Shown here piece after piece: positions 56,597-64,000 of a DNA stretch of 64,000 nt. Positions within the stretch are counted from its first letter, which is position 1. Each line of letters begins with the position of its first letter. The notes under the pieces were generated by a model. That model made no database searches. It saw only the letters and a program-made list of their open reading frames with translations, and had not been told where the DNA came from. The stretch comes from Sialis fuliginosa (Eukaryota; Arthropoda; Insecta; Megaloptera; Sialidae): NCBI GenBank assembly GCA_961205875.1, contig OY540809.1, positions 35,786,267-35,850,266 on the forward strand, given 5' to 3'. Made by a program: the position numbers and the translations under genes.

Positions 56597-57124
56597 GGCA
56601 CCAGTTATGGCCGCTATAAGAGCAAATTTTCGGTTTTTTGGATTAATGGGCTTGTTTTTTGCAATTCTCATGAACTCTTGTTACTTATAAAATAAGTAAA
56701 TCTTAATTTAATCAATTTAATTACCAAAGTCCGCAAATATATTCTGTTTTTTAAATTATATCCTTTTATTTTGTTTGTGATTTTTCTCCAGTAATGGATA
56801 AAGTAAAACCAGTAATGAGTAAGCAGTGATGGACACTTGCTAATGATTACAAAATGATAAGTACTACGACACAAAAGAAAGAATCGTCAATGAAACAATG
56901 TAAAGAAGTTTATACATTATGATAATATAATAATTAATAAATAAATTATACTAATAATTAGTTTAAATGTCCACCATTTTGACACCTATTGGCCGATTGT
57001 GATCAAATTACGCTGTAAGACAGTTAAATGTATATAGATTAATATTCAGAAATGGTAGTAATCAAATATCAACACATATTTCTAATTCAGTACATTTAAT
57101 TAAAAATTTGACATTACTGGTGCC
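56597..57124 (+). repeat. Repeat A, copy 4 (both ends)
   Basis: 528 bases from GGCACCAGTTATGGCCGC to ACTGGTGCC; the copy with the best preserved inverted ends. Confidence 0.72.
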
Positions 57125-57431
57125 ACTACATTATAAAACCTCGAACTGGATGGAAATCTGCGGAATTCCGGGGTCTGTCGCGGTGCTTACAATGTTTGTT
57201 TTTTTTTTACGAAGTTTCATTGACTGTTATATTAATTTACATAAACTCATTGAATTTTGTGTTCTTATAAAAAAAAATCAAATTTATTGAACAGAGGTCC
57301 TATTTGTTTATGAAATAAGGGTCCACATATTACTAAAGCTTAAGAAATGCTGACTTAGATGATACATAAAATGTATCAATGTAGTATAATCGTATAAAAG
57401 AAGGTGATTGAAACATATCATTCAAAAGATA
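57125..57431. other. Spacer
   Basis: Nothing recognised. Confidence 0.4.
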
Positions 57432-57781
57432 GACTTTTTTATGTACTTTCTAGTGAACATATGCCAAAATCTGTTAAATGAGTTAAAATATCGTTTTTTT
57501 TTTTAATTAAAAAATGTTATATTTGGCCACTACTTCGAATAAAATCCTAAAAAAACGCAATTTCTGTAGAATCAAACTCACATAATAATAAAAGTCATAA
57601 CTTAAAAAATATGCAATATTAGAAATAAATACAAAACATCTATAAGATTATTCAAATGTGGTACAAACATATGTTACGCGCACGTGGCCTTGATCGAGCA
57701 TTAGTTTATACATTATTTACGATATTTTAATTTATTTAACAGATTTTGGCATATGTTCACATGAAAGTATACAAAAAGTCT
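57432..57781. repeat. Fold-back, arms about 65 bases
   Basis: GTGAACATATGCCAAAATCT (about 57462) pairs with AGATTTTGGCATATGTTCAC (about 57742) and the arms extend outwards to AGACTTTTT/AAAAAGTCT. Confidence 0.75.
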
Positions 57782-57814
57782 ACAATTAAAAAAATAAAAT
57801 TTATCCTACGATGT

Positions 57815-57975
57815 TTTCTCATTAAATGGCGAGATTTTCCATTATTTTTTTTCAAAAATGGCCGATTGTGGATGTTAAAATCAAACTTTGTTTTTGAAAA
57901 TTTTATCACGTATTTGTGACATAATAATACATATTTCCTCTTTTTTTCGTAAAAATCCTTTTATTTTTACATTAA
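57815..57975 (+). repeat. Repeat G, copy 1
   Basis: Shares GATGTTAAAATCAAA, a TTTTATCAC-type stretch and CGTAAAAATCCTT with 61085-61205, in the same orientation. Confidence 0.5.
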
Positions 57976-59094
57976 TTATTGCATTATTAGTGATAAAAAC
58001 AGTTTTTCGACAATTTTTTTATTTTGGAGGTTAGGATGCGTTTGAAAAGTAACGCTACCTATGCAGTTCTATAGTCTATTAACTTAATAAATAATAATAA
58101 ATAATAAGTATTTTATTATTTTTTTTATTTTCCTACGACATGTAAAACCGGAGATATTTCAAAAACAGTATAGCAATACACTGGAAATGTATCAAAAATG
58201 CACAATTATACAATTTTCTCTGGACGCACATGGCCGATTTTCCCAAATTTTTGATTTTCAACTAATCTTCGAACATATAAAGAGAAAATCCAAATTCAAC
58301 TTCTCGAATGCATCACTATTCTTCACCTTTTTTGTCTCTATTCCCTCTACTATGTTTTTATTTGGAAGTTACAATAATTTAGTCCGACCATTTTATTAGA
58401 ATAATATTTGAGTACTCTATTTAATACTTTAAATAAATAAACACATTTACAATTTACACAAATTGAAATCAGTTTTAATCATCTTGCTCGATTCAGAATA
58501 CCTACTATAAATGTATGTATAATTGAATAACAATAGAGCAGTTTCTACTACTATAGCAGCGGCTAAATTGTGACCACTGCACACTGATTGAAACGTACAT
58601 ATTTTAAATAGAGCTGAATAATTGACGACAGTTCTAATATTTTTTATTACCTTCAGTGTTGATTGCTTTATATGAGTGTATATTTTTTAATGCTGAAACA
58701 TTGTTAAAACCTATAATTTTAGGATTGGGTTTGATTATTGAATTAGAAATATTTATGCTTTGTTGTTGAATAATCACTTTAGTTGAAAATTCGACATTTA
58801 TCGTAATTTTTGTAATTCTAGCTCTGGATTTAATGACTTATAGTTTGTGGATATTCACATATACTTCAAAAAAAGATTATGTTCTCAATTCGACAATATA
58901 TTTTTTTTTATGTATGTTCGGGCATAACTCCGACATATATTCATCGACTATTCGAATTAGACGATTTTTTTTTATTTGAAAGAGAATACTCCCGAGATGG
59001 CCATATAAATTTTATCAGAATCTGACCATGGACTTCTTAAATACGCCACTCAAATAAAAGGGAAAAATTTAAAAAAACTTAAAAAAAGCATAAA
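57976..59094. other. AT-rich stretch
   Basis: A 70-codon forward frame at 58187-58399 lacks any domain. No repeat of the window recognised. Confidence 0.4.
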
Positions 59095-59150
59095 AAGTAA
59101 TAAAAACACTGAAAAGTATATTATAATTAAATTTAAGAGTTTTTGAAGTC
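59095..59150 (+). repeat. Single arm of the fold-back at 13735
   Basis: AAAAACACTGAAAAG...TTTAAGAGTTTTTGAAGTC matches the left arm at 13735-13800. Confidence 0.5.
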
Positions 59151-59263
59151 AGTGTCAAGCGAATAAAAAACCTTTTATGAAAAAAAGAAAATTTAAATAT
59201 CTAATTGATAACATTACAAACAAATTATTAATATTAAGAATACATTGATTTTGACTATATTCT

Positions 59264-59336
59264 AATATATATTTCTTTTTCAGGTGAGTAATATGATGCT
59301 TCACAACAGCGATAGCAATAACATAGCTGTAAGTAT
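59264..59336 (+). other. Candidate 45-nt microexon with recursive-splice architecture
   Basis: A branch-like CTAAT (about 59262) is followed by a pyrimidine tract ATTTCTTTTTCAG ending at 59283. The putative exon 59284-59328 begins GTGAGT, which would restore a 5' splice site after joining, and is followed by a second donor GTAAGTAT at 59329. The 45 nt are open in one frame (VSNMMLHNSDSNNIA). Acceptor, immediate donor and a second donor 45 nt on are what recursively spliced exons in long introns look like. It is not in a repeat recognised here. A chance AT-rich match cannot be excluded. Confidence 0.4.
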
Positions 59337-59390
59337 ATAATAATATGTACATATAGCAAGTATACTTATCAAATACAAATCCCCTAACCA

Positions 59391-59508
59391 TAAAAATTGT
59401 AAGAGTTTAGACCTACACGTGTTTCTTGTGTGTCTTTAGGACTCTGATGATGATAGCATTGCTATTGAAATACGTGTAAAGTATAAGTCTTAACTCTTAC
59501 AATTTTTA
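59391..59508. repeat. Fold-back with CTGATGATGATAGC spacer
   Basis: AAAAATTGTAAGAGTTTAGA pairs with AGTCTTAACTCTTACAATTT; both arms include ACACGT/ACGTGT. Confidence 0.7.
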
Positions 59509-60394
59509 TAGTTTTTGTCTGTTGTTTGTCAATAGTAAAAAAATTAAAAACATAAATAAATGGTAGTATTTACTAAAATACTTACAGTAATTATATTAGA
59601 AGAGAAATACGTCATTTCTAAAAACTCTCGTTAGTTCAATAGAAAATAATATAAATTAAGTAATTTATTATAGATTATTGGTTTTAAATTATATTTAATT
59701 AATAAAGTTTAATGAGAATTTAATTACCATTCAAATTATGTTCAATCGTTCTTTTCAAATTAAATCAGTCACACAAACATTTTACTTTATTTTATCCACG
59801 ACTTATATATAATACATGTATTACATACGTAGTTTTTACTATATAATGCTATATATTAATCCCAGAAGGAATAATGAATAATTTGAGAAATTGTGATTGG
59901 TGCACAAGAGAGAATAATGACCATTATACCCTCTTGTACACCAATGACAATTTTTCAAATTAAATAATATCATGGAAACAAAATACACAAACTCTAAAGT
60001 CTATTAAAATGAGTGCAACGTATAGGTGATTACATGCGAAAAATGAGATAGAAGCTAATATTGGTACAAGATAATTTCCCTAGTGGCTGTTTGCGGAACT
60101 AATATTTGACATATACTTTCACAGCTGTGTGATAAACAGAGCGAGTTCATTGTAATTTTTTATTCCTTAAAAAAATTCTACTATGATTTCATTATTAGAC
60201 ATCTACGAAGTAGTGAAAAAAACTATGGAACCTCTTCGCGAGGGTGAACAGTATTTTAAAAGTCAATGTTGATGTGTAAGTGTTTCCTTTTTTTATCATT
60301 ATTCATATCCATTTCTACATGACGTTTTGTTGAAGCTTGCATTCCTTGTATTCAGTTGTGTTTTATGAAAGTAATTCAAATAGTCGTAGATAAA
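59509..60394. other. AT-rich stretch with one hairpin
   Basis: TTGGTGCACAAGAG (about 59898) pairs with CTCTTGTACACCAA (about 59930); the arms extend to ATTTGA/TCAAAT (59880-59961). Confidence 0.5.
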
Positions 60395-60530
60395 GTACAG
60401 TATAATACTCGCAATAATGGCTATTATAACGTCGGAATTTTTTTCTCCCTCGCCGCTAGCGGCTCGGTTCGAAAATTATCCTCGGTAATAATAGCTATCA
60501 TTATTGACTCGTGATATAATATACTATTAA
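60395..60530. repeat. Imperfect palindrome with GC-rich centre
   Basis: AATAATGGCTATTATAACG on the left faces TAATAATAGCTATCATTATT on the right; the centre is CGCCGCTAGCGGCTCGG. Confidence 0.65.
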
Positions 60531-60589
60531 AGAGTGAAATTAATATTAGAACTAATCATATTACAATGATATTTAATTTACTTTATTTT

Positions 60590-60830
60590 TTTCGATATTT
60601 TTCGAAAACGGTCGATCTTATGATAAATGAACAAAGTATATTTTTGTGTATATTGTATCATATAATCTTCTACAAGAACCCAACTCAGGAAAAAATTCAA
60701 GAACAAAAAAATATTTGATAAAAATCAGCGGGCCTACTGCTCTCATACACCCCTGGTCTAAATTATTATTATTCGATATTGGAAATCGATAACACTTATT
60801 AATACAGACCTAGTTGGGACTTCCAGATAA
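60590..60830 (-). repeat. Repeat F, copy 2
   Basis: Reverse match to 36170-36365. Confidence 0.55.
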
Positions 60831-61780
60831 AGCTCTATTTTAGAATTTTTTTTGGCCACGCATTAAAATAATTAATAACAAATATTTTTCCACATGAAAG
60901 ATATGTATTTACAGAAAATATTATAATTTTTTTATGGCAAAATATTAAAAAATAAGAGGGATACAGCAAATTTGGGAGGGGTCCAAAAAAAGTGTTTTGC
61001 CGTGATCACTGCTGCTCGTCACTAGATCATCTAAAAAAAAAGGGATCATTAGCTAATGACATAATGCTCCGGATGGATGAAGGGATTTGAAAATTTTTGA
61101 ATTTTCACAAAATGGCGGATGTTGAAATCAAAGTTCTTTATTTGACTAAAATTTCACTCGCATTTTCGGCTATAAAAAAAAATCGTAAAAAAATCCTTCG
61201 TCCATCCGGAGGACAATTATGTATAGAATAAGTGAGAAAAATTTCAAACCGATCGGCAAAGCCGTTCTCAAGTTACAGTGATCGCCGACTTCGAAAACAT
61301 GGTTTCGAGAAAAACGCGTTTAAAGTTTTGAGTACGATTTGCATGCAGATAAAAAAAATATTTTGGAGCTTACACTGAATCGTCTATTCCAGGACATTTG
61401 TCTGAAATTTTCAGAGAATACTTTTGAAATATTCTACTTTGAAAAAATTTAAAAAAAAAATGATTTTTTCAAAATTCTAATTGGGTCTGCCGCCTTAAAA
61501 AAAAATTTAAATGTATAATCTTACAATAATGTTATTATCTTTATATTCTAAACAAATGTACGATACTTATTAACTTGAAAGACTGATATTGTACAAATCC
61601 TATTTTAAAATCACTGACAAAAGTGATTTATAAAATAACATGGACTTTGCTGAAATGTGTGTATATTTTAAATTAAACTTGAAAGAAAAGAGAGTGCTAT
61701 TTACCGTTACTTTAATTTGATTTTATAAAATTATCAAACATATCAGAATATTTCGTCTTGTCTTAGAATTTAAAAGTCAG
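60831..61780. other. Stretch with repeat G copy 2 (61085-61205)
   Basis: Repeat G copy 2 matches 57815-57975. The remainder has a moderately GC-rich patch at 61225-61345 (CGATCGGCAAAGCCG, TTCGAGAAAAACGCG). No gene recognised. Confidence 0.45.
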
Positions 61781-62665
61781 TAACCTGCGGCAAATAAGGG
61801 CCAGGGTGTAATAAGGCCCATGTAAAAAAAACACACATCTGCAATAGTTGAATCGGTCTGGATTTTTATATACACATTGAAGGTACTTATAAAAAGCTAA
61901 CTACACACCAACTAGTCTCTCACCGCACTAACTTTTCGGTACCTCTGAGTTTGTTGCGAGAGATGGTGATGGTAACGAATGCTTAATTTTATAAAAACAA
62001 CCAACAAATAATTTTAATTTTTCTTAATTAATTATTATTTGTTCAGGTAATAGTTCGATCCTTAATTAAGTTTTTGCTTTATAAAATAAAATAAAATATA
62101 CCGTTGTACCTTGCGGATAATAAGGTCCACCTTTAAGATTTTACTTTATTTATTATTATTTATTTATTATTATTTATTACAATTTATGATCACATATTTT
62201 GTTTTAGATTGGTATGTAATTTTTATTTAACTAATAGTTATATAAAAAAATCATTTACAACGAAGAAATAACGTGATCTGGCGATAGTTTAGCAGTTGCT
62301 ATGGATGCAAATGTTAAAATAAAATTATTAATTGTTTATTTATTAGCTGTAATCAAGCAAACATTACGCCAAATGTTGATTAAAACATAGTTCCCATACA
62401 AAATAACATTATAATTATATGAAAATGTTTAATTTAGTTAAGTGGTTTAATATACCACCATAGTTTAATAAGGCCCAAAGTTACTTTTTTTAAGATGTCT
62501 TAAAAATAAAAAAATCATTTAAGTAATGTTGGTTTTCATACTTCTTTAGATTAATAATAAACCAAAGTTTACCATTAGCATAGCCTTTTTAATATAAATT
62601 ACTTATTACCCGAAATATAGCATTTTTAATTAAGGTGGGCCGTATTTGCCTCCAAGACCTTACCT
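61781..62665. repeat. Possible element marked by AATAAGGCCCA motifs
   Basis: GCGGCAAATAAGGGCC at the left and GGGCCGTATTTGCC at the right are inverted. AATAAGGCCCA-like units recur at about 61808, 62118 and 62469. No coding frame; no target duplication found. Confidence 0.4.
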
Positions 62666-62821
62666 ACCTTTTATTTATTTTTATTTTATATCGCAATTAT
62701 TACTTGAACATACGAAAAATATTTTCTAATATATTATATTTATAGAGCGAGAGCTGGCTACAAAAAAACTATCCTATCGAGTAACAGGGTTAAATGTTTT
62801 TTTAATGTTAATACTCATAGC

Positions 62822-63020
62822 GGAACTTGTTAATTTTTCAGGGGGGGGGCTAAGGAGTTAAAGCTAGGTAAAAAAAATTTTTTTATACTAAATCATGTGG
62901 CATGTTAAAATGTATAACCAAAACAGCAAAAATTGACCTTTTTTCTTATTTTTTTCTAAATCAAAAATGACGCCTGCAGGGGTCTTTAAAGCGAATTCAA
63001 AACAATTTTTGTGCGCAAAT
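62822..63020 (-). repeat. Repeat E, copy 2
   Basis: Reverse match to the third block of the copy at 26936 (CCCCTGCAGG, GGTTATACATTTTAAC, TAGCTTTAACTCCTTAG). Confidence 0.65.
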
Positions 63021-63584
63021 GTACTACTTTACATACTGAAAAGTCAATGAAAAAGTCTACTTTTTTACACAGTTGTAGAATAAGATATTATTTCACTCCA
63101 TGTCCATATAAATTCTGGTTGTAACAATCAAATAGAATCCCCCATTCCATATTTTGTGACATATAAACAAAATACATTTTGTTTTAATGGCTTCCAAGTT
63201 TGATTAACATTAAATATTTACCAGCATAGCAACAACAACTATTACTGCTGATATTGACCATATAAATTAATTGAATTTAAATATAGATTGTAATAAAATC
63301 CATGACCTATCCCAACAATTTTCTTGCCATGTTTTATCCATTTCCCTTTGGTATCATTAACTGTCATAATTATTATGAAATACAGCTCAATAATGCATCA
63401 GTATAAACAAGTTTGTTCTGTCCGAACATGTCCCTAATTGATGCTATACTGTTATTAACCCCCCCCCCCCTACCAGCCTTTATACCCTTTGTCTACGCTC
63501 ATGTCGTATACAGTGATGGCACAGATACATTTTTTAGAGATTAGTTATTTTTTTTCATTTTAAAATGTAACGTGATCTGCAATC
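63021..63584. other. AT-rich spacer
   Basis: A C run lies at about 63460. Nothing else recognised. Confidence 0.4.
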
Positions 63585-63887
63585 TTCTATATCAAGCTTG
63601 TCTAACCTGCGGCCCTCGAGGATCTTCGGTGCGGCCCGCGAAGATAATTAAAAAAAAGGATAATTTTATAATAATAAACTTGCATTGAAATTAGCATGAC
63701 TAAAAAAAAGGTTTTCAGTTTTTATTTAGTATAACTTTATTTATTCAATAAAATTAGGAATTGAAATTGACGCCACCAAAAAAAAAAAAGGTCCCCAGAT
63801 TTATATTCTGACCTGTGGCCCTTAGTAAATTGAGTGTATGCTATGCGGCCCAGAAAGTTCAAAAAGTTGGACACATTTGTTCTATAT
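63585..63887. mobile_element. 287-bp hAT MITE with perfect 8-bp duplication TTCTATAT
   Basis: TTCTATAT at 63585-63592 and 63880-63887 flanks 63593-63879. The ends CAAGCTTGTCTAAC and, reversed, CAAATGTGTCCAAC pair. Both sides carry GCGGCCC units. A partial relative is at 14072-14141. Confidence 0.88.
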
Positions 63888-63907
63888 GTCGTTGCACATT
63901 ATCAAAA

Positions 63908-63990
63908 TATCGGTATGGAGAACCATACATACTTGACTTCGTATTCTTTCTATCTTTTTGAATAATTTTTAAATATAATTTTTTTTAATG
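63908..63990 (+). repeat. Repeat H, copy 2
   Basis: TATGGAGAACCATACAT and TTCTTTCTATCTTTTTGAAT match 13405-13480; continues to the end of the window. Confidence 0.55.
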
Positions 63991-64000
63991 TTTTATTTAT

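Noticed and set aside
1..64000. tRNA, rRNA or CRISPR arrays
   Set aside because: No stretch with tRNA box spacing and cloverleaf, no rRNA core sequence and no regularly spaced direct repeats with unique spacers were seen by eye; a tRNA scan would be decisive.

Overview
The window looks like non-coding DNA from an insect nuclear genome. It is very AT-rich. It contains fragments of eukaryotic transposon families (non-LTR retrotransposons with RNase H or Jockey/CR1-like C-termini, mariner, IS630/Tc1-like, pogo, hAT, PIF/Harbinger and Helitron-like) and many 0.2-1 kb interspersed repeats with both CpG-containing and decayed copies. The order cannot be fixed from sequence alone. Several repeat motifs resemble ones I associate with Hemiptera or Lepidoptera, but that is recollection, not a search result. 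I saw no intact cellular gene, rRNA, tRNA or CRISPR array. The best trace of a host transcript is a 45-nt microexon-like unit at 59284-59328, so the window could be intergenic or part of a very long intron.

Layout. 0-10 kb: a 1.4 kb fold-back element with TA duplications, a repeat carrying paired splice signals, a broken Cys-rich domain whose two halves lie in opposite orientations, a 1.1 kb inverted-repeat element, and a fold-back insertion with a perfect 15-bp target duplication. 10-12 kb: a 5'-truncated non-LTR retrotransposon with an open 426-codon frame (RNase H plus Cys/His C-terminus). 12-32 kb: the main repeat of the window (family B here, about 0.8 kb full length) in full, truncated and self-nested copies, plus a tandem-unit repeat (D), a hAT MITE and GT arrays. 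32-46 kb: Helitron-like repeats, a pogo-type helix-turn-helix remnant, Tc1-type MITEs, a dead reverse transcriptase end beside a mariner piece, and an IS630/Tc1-like transposase tail between long inverted repeats. 46-55 kb: three hAT elements with 8-bp duplications, a PIF/Harbinger element carrying a MADF gene with one frameshift, more B copies, and a pogo-like MITE nested in another element. 55-64 kb: fold-backs, repeat fragments, the microexon candidate and a small hAT MITE.

No genes work together here as a cellular pathway. What can be read is a history of insertions: elements nested in each other, insertions at the target duplication of an older element, and non-autonomous elements keeping pieces of transposase or DNA-binding genes. 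Most calls rest on direct comparison within the window (inverted arms, target duplications, shared copies) and on recognised protein motifs. No database search was possible.
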